From the NCBI RefSeq assembly GCF_004004565.1, contig NZ_SACM01000006.1, forward strand, positions 1 to 64,000: a stretch of DNA of 64,000 bases, written 5' to 3'. Below are positions 43,472 to 52,176 of this stretch, piece by piece. The stretch is from Inhella crocodyli. Its GTDB lineage: Bacteria; Pseudomonadota; Gammaproteobacteria; Burkholderiales; Burkholderiaceae_C. Within the stretch, counting starts at the first letter, position 1; every line of letters begins with the position of its first letter. The notes beneath the pieces were generated by a model, which saw only the letters and a program-made list of their open reading frames with translations, did no database searches and had not been told where the DNA came from. Position numbers and translations under genes: made by a program.

Positions 43472-44380
43472 ATGAGCACCTCCGTCCAAGCGCCCGACGT
43501 CACCCACATCGCCCCGCGCGAGAAGGCCGAGATCCTCAGCCAAGCGCTGCCCTACATCCAGCGCTTCCACGGCAAAACCATCGTCATCAAATACGGCGGC
43601 AACGCCATGACGGATCCGTCGTTGCAACAGGACTTCGCCGAGGACGTGGTGCTGCTCAAGCTCGTGGGCCTGAACCCGGTGGTGGTGCACGGCGGCGGGC
43701 CGCAGATCGAGAACGCGCTGAACAAGTTGGGCAAGAAGGGCACCTTCATCCAGGGCATGCGCGTCACCGACGAAGAGACCATGGGCATCGTCGAGTGGGT
43801 GCTCGCCGGCGAGGTGCAGCAAGAAATCGTGGGCCTCATCAACCAAGCGGGCGGCAAGGCCGTGGGCCTGACGGGCAAGGACGGCGCCATGATCCGCGCC
43901 AAGAAGCTCAAACTGGTCGACCAGAAGGACCCAACGGTCGAGCACGATGTGGGCCAGGTGGGCGACATCGAGTCCATCGACCCCAGCGTGGTCAAGGCCC
44001 TGCAGGACGACGCCTTCATTCCCGTCATTTCGCCCCTGGGCTTTGGCAAGCACAACGAGAGCTACAACATCAACGCCGACGTGGTCGCTGGCAAGCTGGC
44101 CGAGGTGTTGAACGCCGAAAAACTCGTGATGCTGACCAACACGCCTGGGGTGCTCGACAAGGCAGGCCAATTGCTCACCGACTTGAGCGCCCGCCAAATC
44201 GACGAGATGTTTGCCGATGGCACCTTGAGCGGCGGCATGCTGCCCAAGATTGCCTCGGCCCTGGACGCGGCCCGCGCCGGCGTTCGCGCCGTGCACATCA
44301 TCGACGGCCGCGTGCCGCACGCCCTGTTGCTGGAGGTGCTGAGCGACCAGGCCTACGGCACCATGATCCGCAGCAAATGA
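43472..44380 (+). CDS. argB: Acetylglutamate kinase
   Basis: A 302-residue amino-acid kinase phosphorylating N-acetylglutamate in arginine synthesis. Motifs [29 protein letters not shown] and [11 protein letters not shown] are typical. There is no obvious Shine-Dalgarno sequence before the ATG. A terminator-like hairpin lies 18 bases upstream. slmA follows after about 46 bases. The other arginine gene of the window, argJ, is 18 kb away. Confidence 0.97.
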   Translation: MSTSVQAPDVTHIAPREKAEILSQALPYIQRFHGKTIVIKYGGNAMTDPSLQQDFAEDVVLLKLVGLNPVVVHGGGPQIENALNKLGKKGTFIQGMRVTDEETMGIVEWVLAGEVQQEIVGLINQAGGKAVGLTGKDGAMIRAKKLKLVDQKDPTVEHDVGQVGDIESIDPSVVKALQDDAFIPVISPLGFGKHNESYNINADVVAGKLAEVLNAEKLVMLTNTPGVLDKAGQLLTDLSARQIDEMFADGTLSGGMLPKIASALDAARAGVRAVHIIDGRVPHALLLEVLSDQAYGTMIRSK

Positions 44381-44426
44381 ACCCCCCGACCTCTTTCTGG
44401 TTGCCATCCCCCGACCGGGGCGCGAC

Positions 44427-45041
44427 ATGCTGGGCGCGGCCCATCGGGTCTCGGCCATGAACGAGGTTCACGCGGTCCGCGCTCGGCTCGCCCCGGGCGA
44501 GCGAAAGCTGCAAATCTTGCAGACCCTGGCCCAGATGCTGGAGGCGGGCGACCGCGTCACCACCGCGCTGTTGGCCGACAAGCTGCAACTGAGCGAGGCC
44601 GCGCTGTACCGACACTTCGCCAGCAAGGCGCAGATGTTCGAGGGCTTGATCGCCTTCATCGAGGACAGCCTGTACGGCGTGGTCACGCAGATCGGGGCGC
44701 AGCCGTTGCCGGCGAGCGATCGCGCCCGCAAGCTGGTGGTGGCCTTGCTGCAGTTCGGCGAGCGCAACCCCGGCATGGCCCGTGTGATGGTCGGCGATGC
44801 GCTGGCCCTGGAGCACGAGCGCTTGGCCGTGCGCATCCACCACCTGTTCGACCGGCTCGAATCCAGCCTGCGCCAGTGGCTGCGCGAGGGCGAGCTCGAG
44901 AGCGCCACGCCCACGGTCGACGCCAATGCCCAAGCCGCCGTGCTCATGGCCTACGCCCAAGGGCGCTTGCTGCGCTACGTGCGCTCGGGCTTTCGCGAGC
45001 GACCCACCGAGCACTGGGACGCGCAAGCGCGTTGGCTGTGA
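44427..45041 (+). CDS. slmA: Nucleoid occlusion factor SlmA, TetR family
   Basis: A 204-residue TetR-fold DNA-binding protein. The helix-turn-helix covers VTTALLADKLQLSEAALYRHF, shown here only in part: TTALLADKLQLSEAALYRH. SlmA binds sites around the chromosome and blocks FtsZ assembly over DNA. Start is uncertain: ATG at 44427 with GGGG upstream, or ATG at 44457, ten codons later. Its stop overlaps the start of the DUF815 ATPase gene (GTGA). Confidence 0.9.
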   Translation: MLGAAHRVSAMNEVHAVRARLAPGERKLQILQTLAQMLEAGDRVTTALLADKLQLSEAALYRHFASKAQMFEGLIAFIEDSLYGVVTQIGAQPLPASDRARKLVVALLQFGERNPGMARVMVGDALALEHERLAVRIHHLFDRLESSLRQWLREGELESATPTVDANAQAAVLMAYAQGRLLRYVRSGFRERPTEHWDAQARWL

Positions 45042-45880
45042 ACGAGGTCCTTCTGCTGCGCCTGGTCGAGGCGGTTGAGGCCCTGGGCCTCAAAAGCACG
45101 GCCTTGGTGCCGCCTGCTGGCGACGCCCGCGCTTGGCGCTACCGCAGCCGACCGGCGCGCTTCGAGCCCATCACGCGTCTGAGTCCGCTGCGTTTGGACG
45201 AGCTGCGCGAGATCGACGCCCAGCGCGACCGCTTCGCGCGCAACTTGGCGCAGTTCGCGCAGGGGCGGGGCTTCAACCACGTGCTGCTCAGTGGCGCACG
45301 CGGCACCGGCAAGAGCTCCCTGGTCAAGGCCGCCCTCAATGCCTGGCCGGACCTGCGCTTGGTCGAGATCGACCGCGGCGACCTGGCCGACCTGCCTGAA
45401 GTGCTGGACGCCTTGGCCCAGCGCCCCGAGCGTTTCGTGGTGTTTTGCGACGACCTCAGCTTCGAGGCAGGCGATGCCGGCTACAAGAGCCTCAAAAGCG
45501 CGCTGGATGGCAGCGTGGCCGCCCAGGCCGAGCGCGTGATGATCATCGCCACCAGCAACCGCCGGCACCTGATGCCCGAGCAGCTCCGCGACAACCTCGA
45601 CGCCCGCGGCCGTGGGCCCGATGGCGAGATCCACCCTGGCGAAGCGGTCGAGGAAAAAATCTCCTTGTCCGAGCGCTTCGGCCTGTGGATCAGCTTCTAC
45701 CCCTTCAGCCAAGACGAGTACTGGGCCATCGCCCAGCAGTGGCTGCGACACCTGGGCGTGCCCGAGGCCCGCTTGGAGGCGCTGCGCCAGCCCGCCCTGG
45801 TGTGGGCGCTGGAGCGCGGCTCGCGCAGTGGCCGTGTGGCCTACCAATTCGCCCGCGACGTGGCGGGGCGCTTCGAATGA
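45038..45880 (+). CDS. DUF815 family ATP-binding protein
   Basis: A 280-residue AAA-like ATPase with Walker [10 protein letters not shown] (86-94), a Walker B-like [11 protein letters not shown] and a sensor-like [10 protein letters not shown]. Cellular role is unknown. Start GTG at 45038 overlaps the slmA stop (GTGA), though a TTG two codons earlier is possible. It is the usual partner of mutT beside argJ in Betaproteobacteria as I recall; here the pair is far from argJ. Confidence 0.9.
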   Translation: MNEVLLLRLVEAVEALGLKSTALVPPAGDARAWRYRSRPARFEPITRLSPLRLDELREIDAQRDRFARNLAQFAQGRGFNHVLLSGARGTGKSSLVKAALNAWPDLRLVEIDRGDLADLPEVLDALAQRPERFVVFCDDLSFEAGDAGYKSLKSALDGSVAAQAERVMIIATSNRRHLMPEQLRDNLDARGRGPDGEIHPGEAVEEKISLSERFGLWISFYPFSQDEYWAIAQQWLRHLGVPEARLEALRQPALVWALERGSRSGRVAYQFARDVAGRFE

Positions 45881-46719
45881 CCGATTCCATCCTCGACAAG
45901 AAGACCACCGACGTGGCCGTGGGCGTGCTGCGCCGCGGCACCGACGAGTTCCTGCTGACTTCCCGCCCGCCCGGCAAGGTCTACCCCGGTCACTGGGAGT
46001 TCCCGGGCGGCAAGTTCGAGCCCGGCGAAGACGCCGACGCCGCGCTGCGCCGCGAGCTGCACGAAGAGCTCGGCATCGCCATCGGCGCCACCACGCCTTG
46101 GCGCGTCGAGGTGGTGGACTACCCCCACGCCCGCGTGCGCCTGCACTTCCTGACCGTGCGCGAGTGGCAGGGAGAACTGGCCATGCGCGAGGGCCAGCGC
46201 ATGGCCTGGCAGCGCCTTCCTGCCACCGTGTGGCCGGTGTTGCCCGGCACCTTGCCGGTGCTGCGCTGGCTGGCCGAAGAGTTGGGCCATGCCGGCCCGA
46301 CCCACCACGATGCACCGCCCGCGCCACCGCCTTGGTTGGACGAGGTGGCTTGGGACGAGCGCGGTCTGGTGCCCGCCATCGCCCAAGAAGTGGGCAGCAA
46401 CGACGTGCTGATGGTGGCCTGGATGAACCGCGAGGCCCTGCTGCAAACCTGGGCCCGCGGCCAGGCCGTGTACTGGAGCCGCAGCCGCCAGCGCCTGTGG
46501 CACAAGGGCGAAGAGAGCGGCCACGTACAAACCGTGCACGACATCCGCCTGGACTGCGACCAAGACGTCATCCTGCTCAAGGTCACGCAGCAGGGCCATG
46601 AGGGCTGCGGCGTGGCCTGCCACACCGGGCGCCACTCCTGCTTTTTCCGCCAGTTGGATGGGGAGGCCTGGCAAACGGTGGAGCCCGTGCTGGTCGACCC
46701 CGAGAGGATTTACAAATGA
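45877..46719 (+). CDS. hisI: Fused MutT Nudix hydrolase and HisI phosphoribosyl-AMP cyclohydrolase
   Basis: A single 280-residue frame carries two complete enzymes. Residues 1-136 are MutT-like, with an intact Nudix box from Gly45 to Ile67 (Glu51, Arg59, Glu60, Glu63, Glu64), for cleaning oxidised dGTP. Residues 137-152 form a linker rich in Pro, Ala and His. Residues 153-280 are a full HisI, with metal motifs DCDQD (226-230) and ACHTGRHSC (247-255) and the family end DPERIYK, for the third step of histidine synthesis. There is no stop, and no internal ATG with a ribosome site at the junction. Both ends overlap neighbours (ATGA). hisE follows. Confidence 0.93.
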   Translation: MTDSILDKKTTDVAVGVLRRGTDEFLLTSRPPGKVYPGHWEFPGGKFEPGEDADAALRRELHEELGIAIGATTPWRVEVVDYPHARVRLHFLTVREWQGELAMREGQRMAWQRLPATVWPVLPGTLPVLRWLAEELGHAGPTHHDAPPAPPPWLDEVAWDERGLVPAIAQEVGSNDVLMVAWMNREALLQTWARGQAVYWSRSRQRLWHKGEESGHVQTVHDIRLDCDQDVILLKVTQQGHEGCGVACHTGRHSCFFRQLDGEAWQTVEPVLVDPERIYK

Positions 46720-47039
46720 CCGACGCCGTGCTGGCCCGCGTGGCCGACACCATCGCCGCGCGCCGCGCCGCCGCCGACCCCAGCAGCAGCTACGTGGCCA
46801 AGCTCGCCGCCAAGGGCTTGGATGCCATGCTCAAGAAGGTGGGCGAAGAGGCCACCGAGTTCGTCATGGCCGCCAAAGACGGCGATGCCACGAAGCTGAC
46901 CTACGAGGCCGCCGACCTGTGGTTCCACAGCCTGCTGGCCCTGGCCGAGTTCGGCGTGCGGCCCGAGGCCGTGCTGGCCGAGCTGGCCCGCCGAGAAGGG
47001 CTGTCGGGCCTGGAAGAGTTTGCCTCACGCAAGGAGTGA
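46716..47039 (+). CDS. hisE: Phosphoribosyl-ATP pyrophosphatase
   Basis: A 107-residue enzyme of the second histidine step, hydrolysing phosphoribosyl-ATP. [15 protein letters not shown] and [11 protein letters not shown] carry the metal-binding glutamates and aspartate. It overlaps the mutT-hisI stop (ATGA). The rest of the his operon, hisG to hisF, is not upstream in this window. DUF4870, hinT and tatABC follow, as in the ancestral order. Confidence 0.96.
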   Translation: MTDAVLARVADTIAARRAAADPSSSYVAKLAAKGLDAMLKKVGEEATEFVMAAKDGDATKLTYEAADLWFHSLLALAEFGVRPEAVLAELARREGLSGLEEFASRKE

Positions 47040-47043
47040 CCCC

Positions 47044-47427
47044 ATGGAACAACCCCAAGTGGTGCTGAGCCCCGAACAAGAACAAAGCCTGCACACGGTC
47101 AGCACCATCAGCTACCTGCTGCACCTCATCGTGGCGGTGGGCGCGGTCTTGCCCGGCTTTCAGCCCGGGGTCTTGTTGCTCTTGATTGCCGTGGTGCTGG
47201 ACCTTGTGAAACGAGGCGACGCACAAGGCAGCTGGCAGGAGAGCCATTTCCGCTTCCGGCTGCGCTCGGTGCTGTTGGCCGGTTTGGCGTATCTGCTGAC
47301 AGCGCCCCTCTGGGTGCTTCTGCTGGTGCCCGGCTGGATCGCCTGGTTCATCGTGTCCCTTTGGTTTTTGTACCGCATCGTTCAAGGCTGGAGCGCCTTG
47401 TCCGGTCGCCGAGCCATCCCTGATTGA
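47044..47427 (+). CDS. DUF4870-type small membrane protein
   Basis: A 127-residue protein with three likely membrane segments (SYLLHLIVAVGAVLPG, VLLLLIAVVLDLV and WIAWFIVSLWFLYRI). The pattern HFRFRLRSVL between them is typical of the family. Function unknown. The ATG at 47044 has AAGGAG about ten bases upstream inside the hisE end. It sits between hisE and hinT in a conserved Betaproteobacterial order. Confidence 0.88.
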   Translation: MEQPQVVLSPEQEQSLHTVSTISYLLHLIVAVGAVLPGFQPGVLLLLIAVVLDLVKRGDAQGSWQESHFRFRLRSVLLAGLAYLLTAPLWVLLLVPGWIAWFIVSLWFLYRIVQGWSALSGRRAIPD

Positions 47428-47433
47428 GTTGCC

Positions 47434-47781
47434 ATGAGCCAAGAACCCAACTGCATTTTTTGCAAGATCGCTGCCGGCCAGATTCCGTCCAAGAAGGTGT
47501 TCGAGGACGAGGACTTGATCGTCTTTCACGACATCGCCCCCTGGGCGCCCGTGCACCTGCTGATCGTGCCGAAGGCGCACATCGTCAGCCATGCCGACTT
47601 GACCGACGCCCATGCGGCGTTGGCCGGCAAGATGATGGTGCTGGCCCCCAAGCTGATGCGCGAGCTGGGGGTGACGGGGGGCTTCCGCACGGTCATCAAC
47701 ACCGGGCGCGACGGCGGCCAAGAGGTGATGCACCTGCACATGCACGTGATGGGCGGCCCGCGCCCTTGGGCCAAAGGCTGA
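47434..47781 (+). CDS. hinT: HIT-family nucleoside phosphoramidase HinT
   Basis: A 115-residue HIT protein hydrolysing adenosine phosphoramidates. CIFCKIAAGQIPS is at the start, and the histidine triad HLHMHVMGG near the C-terminus is intact. Length is normal. It follows DUF4870 by six bases and precedes tatA by 67 bases. Confidence 0.95.
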   Translation: MSQEPNCIFCKIAAGQIPSKKVFEDEDLIVFHDIAPWAPVHLLIVPKAHIVSHADLTDAHAALAGKMMVLAPKLMRELGVTGGFRTVINTGRDGGQEVMHLHMHVMGGPRPWAKG

Positions 47782-47815
47782 CCCTGTCTGAAACAAGGTG
47801 GCAACACGCGCCGCC

Positions 47816-47821
47816 TAAAAT
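47816..47821 (+). promoter_or_regulatory. Possible -10 element for tatABC
   Basis: TAAAAT, 27 bases before the tatA ATG in the hinT-tatA gap. No clear -35 box is seen. Confidence 0.3.
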
Positions 47822-47848
47822 GATGAACTTCTTTCGTTGGAGCTTGCA

Positions 47849-48079
47849 ATGGGCGGTTTGAGCATTTGGCACTGGCTGATCGTGCTGGTGGTGGTGGTGT
47901 TGGTCTTTGGCACCAAGAAGCTCAAGAACGTCGGCTCCGACCTGGGCGCCGCGGTCAAGGGTTTCAAGGACGGCATGAAAGACGGGAATACCGCGCCCAA
48001 CGACCCGAACCAACGGGTCACCCAAAGCACCGACGCCAACACGGTGGACGTGCAGGCCAAAGAGAAGAGCAACTCCTGA
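47849..48079 (+). CDS. tatA: Sec-independent translocase subunit TatA
   Basis: A 76-residue protein with one N-terminal membrane helix ([15 protein letters not shown]), the [10 protein letters not shown] hinge, an amphipathic helix and a polar tail. It forms the protein-conducting ring for folded proteins exported with twin-arginine signals such as the Rieske protein of this window. Start ATG at 47849. Confidence 0.95.
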   Translation: MGGLSIWHWLIVLVVVVLVFGTKKLKNVGSDLGAAVKGFKDGMKDGNTAPNDPNQRVTQSTDANTVDVQAKEKSNS

Positions 48080-48106
48080 TCGCCCCGCAGCAGTTGGCAG
48101 GCACCC

Positions 48107-48550
48107 ATGCTTGACCTGGGTCTGGACAAGCTCGCGCTGATTGGCGCGGTCGCCCTCATCGTCATCGGACCGGAGAAGCTGCCCAAGGTGGCCCGCACGG
48201 TGGGTCACATGCTGGGCAAGGCACGCCGTTACGTGGCCGACGTGAAGGCCGAGGTCAATCGCTCCATGGAAATGGAGGAGTTGGCCAAGGCACGGCAGCA
48301 GTTCCAAGATGCCGCCCAGGAGGTCTCTCAGACGCTGCACAGCACGGTCAACGAGGCGCAGGCCGGCTTGACCGACAACTGGACGGCCGACCCCGACTGG
48401 CAGCCCACGCCCTACAAGCCGCGGCGCAAGAACTGGCGTGTGCGCCGCAGCAACATGCCCGTTTGGTTCAAGCAACGGCAAGGCATCAAGCGCCAAGTGC
48501 AGTCGGGCGCGGCCCGCGTGGCGCGACACCGACCCAAGACCCCCCGATGA
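48107..48550 (+). CDS. tatB: Sec-independent translocase subunit TatB
   Basis: A 147-residue protein with a short N-terminal membrane helix (DKLALIGAVALIVIGPEKLP), an amphipathic helix and a basic C-terminal tail (RRKNWRVRRS). It binds twin-arginine signal peptides with TatC. The stop overlaps tatC (ATGA). Confidence 0.95.
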   Translation: MLDLGLDKLALIGAVALIVIGPEKLPKVARTVGHMLGKARRYVADVKAEVNRSMEMEELAKARQQFQDAAQEVSQTLHSTVNEAQAGLTDNWTADPDWQPTPYKPRRKNWRVRRSNMPVWFKQRQGIKRQVQSGAARVARHRPKTPR

Positions 48551-49335
48551 GCGCAAAGCCCGATCCGGAAGACGAACTGGCTGGTACGGAGCAGCCCTTC
48601 GTTGAGCACCTCATCGAACTGCGCGACCGCTTGATCCGCGCCATGGTGGCGATTGGGATCGGGTTCGCCTTGCTTTGTGTTTGGCCCACGCCAGGCGGGC
48701 TGTACGACTGGCTGGCCTTGCCCATGAGCCAGGCCTTGCCTGGCGGCACCAAGCTCATCGCCACCGGCACCTTCGCGCCGTTCATGGTGCCCCTCAAGAT
48801 CACGCTGATGGGCGGGCTGCTGCTGGCGCTGCCCTACGTGCTGTACCAGGTTTGGGCCTTTGTCGCGCCCGGCCTGTACTCCCACGAAAAGCGTTTCGTG
48901 CTGCCCTTGGTGGTGTCCAGCACCGTGCTCTTCTTTGCGGGCGTGGCCTTCTGCTACTTTTTGGTGCTGCCGGCGATGTCGAAGTTCATCGTGGCGTTTG
49001 CGCCGAGCTCGATCCAGGTGGCCCCGGACATCGAACAGTACTTCGGCACGGTCTTGACCCTGTTCTTGGTCTTTGGCATCGCCTTCGAGGTGCCGATTGC
49101 CGTGGTGGTGCTGGCCTCCCTGGGCATCGTCAGCGTCGAGAAGCTCAAGGAGTGGCGTGGCTACTTTGCGGTGGCCGCCATCGTGGTGGCCGCCATCGTC
49201 ACGCCGCCGGACGTGATCTCCCAGCTGGCCCTTTTCGTGCCCCTGGTGGTGCTGTACGAACTCGGCATCTGGACGGCCGTCCTGCTGCGCCGGGGGCGGG
49301 ACGACCGCGAGGCCGGCGCCGACCCTTCAGCGTGA
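48547..49335 (+). CDS. tatC: Sec-independent translocase subunit TatC
   Basis: A 262-residue integral membrane protein with six helices. The N-terminal FVEHLIELRDRLIRA, the first periplasmic-loop TFAPFMVPLKITLM and the VTPPDVISQ signature are present. It is the signal-peptide receptor of the Tat pathway. The end overlaps the convergent DegS-like gene by nine bases. Confidence 0.97.
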   Translation: MSAKPDPEDELAGTEQPFVEHLIELRDRLIRAMVAIGIGFALLCVWPTPGGLYDWLALPMSQALPGGTKLIATGTFAPFMVPLKITLMGGLLLALPYVLYQVWAFVAPGLYSHEKRFVLPLVVSSTVLFFAGVAFCYFLVLPAMSKFIVAFAPSSIQVAPDIEQYFGTVLTLFLVFGIAFEVPIAVVVLASLGIVSVEKLKEWRGYFAVAAIVVAAIVTPPDVISQLALFVPLVVLYELGIWTAVLLRRGRDDREAGADPSA

Positions 49336-50436
49336 CACTCGTGGCAGCGGGCGCGTTCCCACGCGCACCGTCAGCGTCAAGGGCTGGCGGTTGCGTTCGA
49401 CGTTCAGCCGCGCCTCTTGCCCCGGGGCCAACGCCGTCACGACGCGCAGCAAGCCCTCGGGGCTGTCCACGGCCTGCCCCGACACGCTGACCAACACGTC
49501 GCCCGGCTGCAGCCCGGCCTTGGCGGCGGGGGCTTCGTTGACCACCCGGCTGACGAGCAGGCCGCGCTGGCTCTCGGGCAATTTCAAGGCCTCAATCAAT
49601 TCCGCGTTCAAGCGCCGGGTTTCGACCCCGATCCAGCCGCGGATGACCTGGCCATCCGTCTTCAAGGCCTGCGCCACCGACTGCGCCAACTCCACCGGAA
49701 TCGAGAAGCCGATGCCTTGGCTGCCGCCGCTGCGGGAGTAGATCGCGCTGTTGATGCCCACCCACTCGCCCAGGGCGTTGACCAAGGCCCCGCCGCTGTT
49801 GCCGGGGTTGATGGCCGCGTCGGTTTGGATGAAGTTCTCGAAGACGCTGATGCCCAATTGGTCGCGGCCCAGCGCGCTCACGATGCCCGAGGTCACGGTT
49901 TGCCCCACGCCAAAAGGGTTGCCGATGGCCAAAACAGGATCGCCCACGCGCAGGCGGTCCGTGCGCCCGGCCTGGGCCACGGGCAAGCGCGGCAAATCGA
50001 CTTTCAGCAGGGCCAAGTCGGTTTCCGGGTCGGAGCCGATCACCGTGGCCTCGGTCTCGCGCCCATCGGCCAACTGCACCTCGATGCGCTCGGCCCCTGC
50101 CACCACGTGGTGGTTGGTCAGGATGTGGCCGTCGGCGTCGACGATCACGCCCGATCCGAGTCCCTGGGGCCCGTCGGGCGCCTCCGGGTGCCAGCGGGGC
50201 AGGGTGGCGCGGCGGCTCGGGAGTGCCGTCCGCAGCAGCACCACGGCTGGCGCGGCGCGCTCCGCCGCCGCCGCCAAGCCCGTGGCGGGCGGCATGGGCA
50301 AGGCCGGCGAGGAAGCCGGCGCTGGGGCCGAGGGCCGGAACGTCAACCACTCCGGCCGCAGGGTGGCCAGCACAAACAAGCCCGCCAAGGCCACCGTACA
50401 AGCCTGGGCAAAAATCAACCACCAACGACGCAACAT
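49327..50436 (-). CDS. DegS/HtrA-type membrane-anchored serine protease
   Basis: A 369-residue protease with an N-terminal membrane anchor (5-26), a trypsin-like domain with triad His110 (TNHHVV), Asp140 (DPETDLALL) and Ser214 (GNSGG), and one PDZ domain at the C-terminus (VVNEAPAAKAGLQPGDVL). With one PDZ and an anchor it resembles DegS, which senses misfolded outer-membrane proteins; no rseA or rpoE is near. The ATG at 50434-50436 has GGGTGGG seven bases upstream. It starts 19 bases from the divergent Nif3-like gene. Confidence 0.92.
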   Translation of the reverse strand: MLRRWWLIFAQACTVALAGLFVLATLRPEWLTFRPSAPAPASSPALPMPPATGLAAAAERAAPAVVLLRTALPSRRATLPRWHPEAPDGPQGLGSGVIVDADGHILTNHHVVAGAERIEVQLADGRETEATVIGSDPETDLALLKVDLPRLPVAQAGRTDRLRVGDPVLAIGNPFGVGQTVTSGIVSALGRDQLGISVFENFIQTDAAINPGNSGGALVNALGEWVGINSAIYSRSGGSQGIGFSIPVELAQSVAQALKTDGQVIRGWIGVETRRLNAELIEALKLPESQRGLLVSRVVNEAPAAKAGLQPGDVLVSVSGQAVDSPEGLLRVVTALAPGQEARLNVERNRQPLTLTVRVGTRPLPRVSR

Positions 50437-50455
50437 GTTCAGGAACCCACCCATC

Positions 50456-51205
50456 GTGACCCGCACGTCAGAGATCGAACGCCACCTCCACGACTTGCTG
50501 GCCGTGGGTCAGTTTAAGGACTACGGCCCCAACGGTTTGCAGGTCCAAGGCAAGTCCGAGGTGCAGCGGGTGGTGGGCGGCGTGACGGCCAGCTTGGCCC
50601 TCATCGACGCGGCCATCGAAGCGCGCGCCGACGCGGTGCTGGTTCACCACGGGCTGTTTTGGCGCGGGCAAGACGGGCGCCTGACCGGATGGCTGGCGCA
50701 GCGCGTCAAGCGGCTCATGGCCCACGACATCAACCTGTTCGCATACCACCTCCCACTGGACGCCCACCCACAATTTGGGAACAACGCGGCCCTGGGAGCG
50801 CGCCTGGGCTGGGTGGCGGACGCGCGGTTCGGCGAGCAAGACTTGGGCTTTTGCGGCCAACTGCCTGAGCCGACCCACTTGGCCAGATTGGCTGAGCACG
50901 TGACCGAGCGTTTGGGGCGGGCGGTGGTGAGCCTGCCCGGCGATGGCCGCGTCCTGCGGCGGGTGGCGTGGTGCACCGGTGGGGCCCAGGGCTACTTCGA
51001 GTCGGCCATCGCTGCCGGAGCTGACGTGTTTTTGACCGGTGAGGTCAGCGAGCCGCAGATGCACCTGGCCGCGGAGACCGGCGTGGCCTTCATCGCCGCG
51101 GGGCACCACGCCACCGAGCGCGACGGCGTCCAGGCGCTAGGCGCGCACCTCGTCGACCGTTTTGGTCTGGCCTTCGAGTTCATCGACCTGAGCAACCCCG
51201 CATGA
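50456..51205 (+). CDS. Nif3-like dinuclear metal centre protein
   Basis: A 249-residue member of the Nif3/YbgI family. Metal-binding motifs include VLVHHGLFW, FAYHLPLDAHPQ and the C-terminal AAGHHATERDGV. Family proteins form hexameric toroids with two metals; a GTP cyclohydrolase-like or repair role has been suggested but is unsettled. GTG at 50456 was chosen, with AGGA upstream. An in-frame ATG at 50435 would collide with the opposite start. pdxA overlaps its stop (ATGA). Confidence 0.9.
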   Translation: MTRTSEIERHLHDLLAVGQFKDYGPNGLQVQGKSEVQRVVGGVTASLALIDAAIEARADAVLVHHGLFWRGQDGRLTGWLAQRVKRLMAHDINLFAYHLPLDAHPQFGNNAALGARLGWVADARFGEQDLGFCGQLPEPTHLARLAEHVTERLGRAVVSLPGDGRVLRRVAWCTGGAQGYFESAIAAGADVFLTGEVSEPQMHLAAETGVAFIAAGHHATERDGVQALGAHLVDRFGLAFEFIDLSNPA

Positions 51206-52176
51206 AGCCACTGTTGCTGAGCATGGGCGACGCGGCCGGCGTCGGTCCCGAAGTCATTGCCAAGGCCTGGGCGGCCTCGCGCGAGAGCGATGCCGTGGTG
51301 GTGGGCGATGTGGGCGTCATGCGCCGCGCCTTGCGATGCTGTGGCATCGCGCTGTCGGTGGCCCAGTTGGACCGGCCGGACGAAGAGGTCCCTGCGGGCG
51401 CCATGGGGGTTTGGTCGCCCCCGGGCCTGCCAGACTTGTCGACGCTCCCCTGGGGACGGATCGACGCCCGGGCCGGTGCTGCGGCCGCCGTTTGCATCGA
51501 GGCGGCGGTGGGGGCCATCCAGTCGGGCGCAGGCCGTGGCTTGGTCACGGCGCCGATCCACAAGGAGGCGCTGCACGCCGCCGGCGTCCACTTCCCGGGG
51601 CACACCGAGATGCTGCAGTCGCTGACCCAGTCGCCTGCCGTGCGCATGATGCTGGTCAACCGCGAGCTGCGGGTGGTGCTCGTCACCGTCCACCAGTCCT
51701 TGCGCAGCGCCTGCGACGCCGTGACGAGGGAGGCCGTGCTGACGACCTTGCGCCTGCTGCAACCCGCCATGGTCCGTTGGTTCGGCGTCGCCCAGCCGCG
51801 CATCGCGGTCGCTGGGCTCAACCCCCACGCGGGCGAGGGCGGCTTGTTCGGGGACGAGGATCTGCGAGAAATCGCGCCAGCGATCGCCGACGCCCAAGCC
51901 TTGGGCTGGGACGCGTCCGGCCCCCACGCGCCCGACACCGTCTTCATGCGTGCGCGCCAGGGCGCCTTCGACGCCGTGGTGGCGATGACCCATGACCAGG
52001 GCCTCATCCCCGTGAAGTACCTGGGCCTGGACGAGGGCGTCAACCTCACGCTGGGCTTGCCGTGGGTCCGCACCAGCCCGGACCACGGCACCGCCTTCGA
52101 CCTGGCCGGCTCCGGGCGGGCCGACCCCGCCAGCTTCCGCGCCGCCTGGGACTTTGCGCGTCAGCTCACGCCTTAG
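51202..52176 (+). CDS. pdxA: 4-hydroxythreonine-4-phosphate dehydrogenase
   Basis: A 324-residue NAD-dependent enzyme of pyridoxal phosphate synthesis. SMGDAAGVGPEV at the start, TAPIHKEALHAAG, FPGHTEML and the LNPHAGEGG metal site are present. In relatives pdxA usually lies with ksgA; here it follows Nif3-like. It could be the only PdxA or a second copy. Its end overlaps the convergent DUF1631 gene by 11 bases. Confidence 0.94.
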   Translation: MKPLLLSMGDAAGVGPEVIAKAWAASRESDAVVVGDVGVMRRALRCCGIALSVAQLDRPDEEVPAGAMGVWSPPGLPDLSTLPWGRIDARAGAAAAVCIEAAVGAIQSGAGRGLVTAPIHKEALHAAGVHFPGHTEMLQSLTQSPAVRMMLVNRELRVVLVTVHQSLRSACDAVTREAVLTTLRLLQPAMVRWFGVAQPRIAVAGLNPHAGEGGLFGDEDLREIAPAIADAQALGWDASGPHAPDTVFMRARQGAFDAVVAMTHDQGLIPVKYLGLDEGVNLTLGLPWVRTSPDHGTAFDLAGSGRADPASFRAAWDFARQLTP

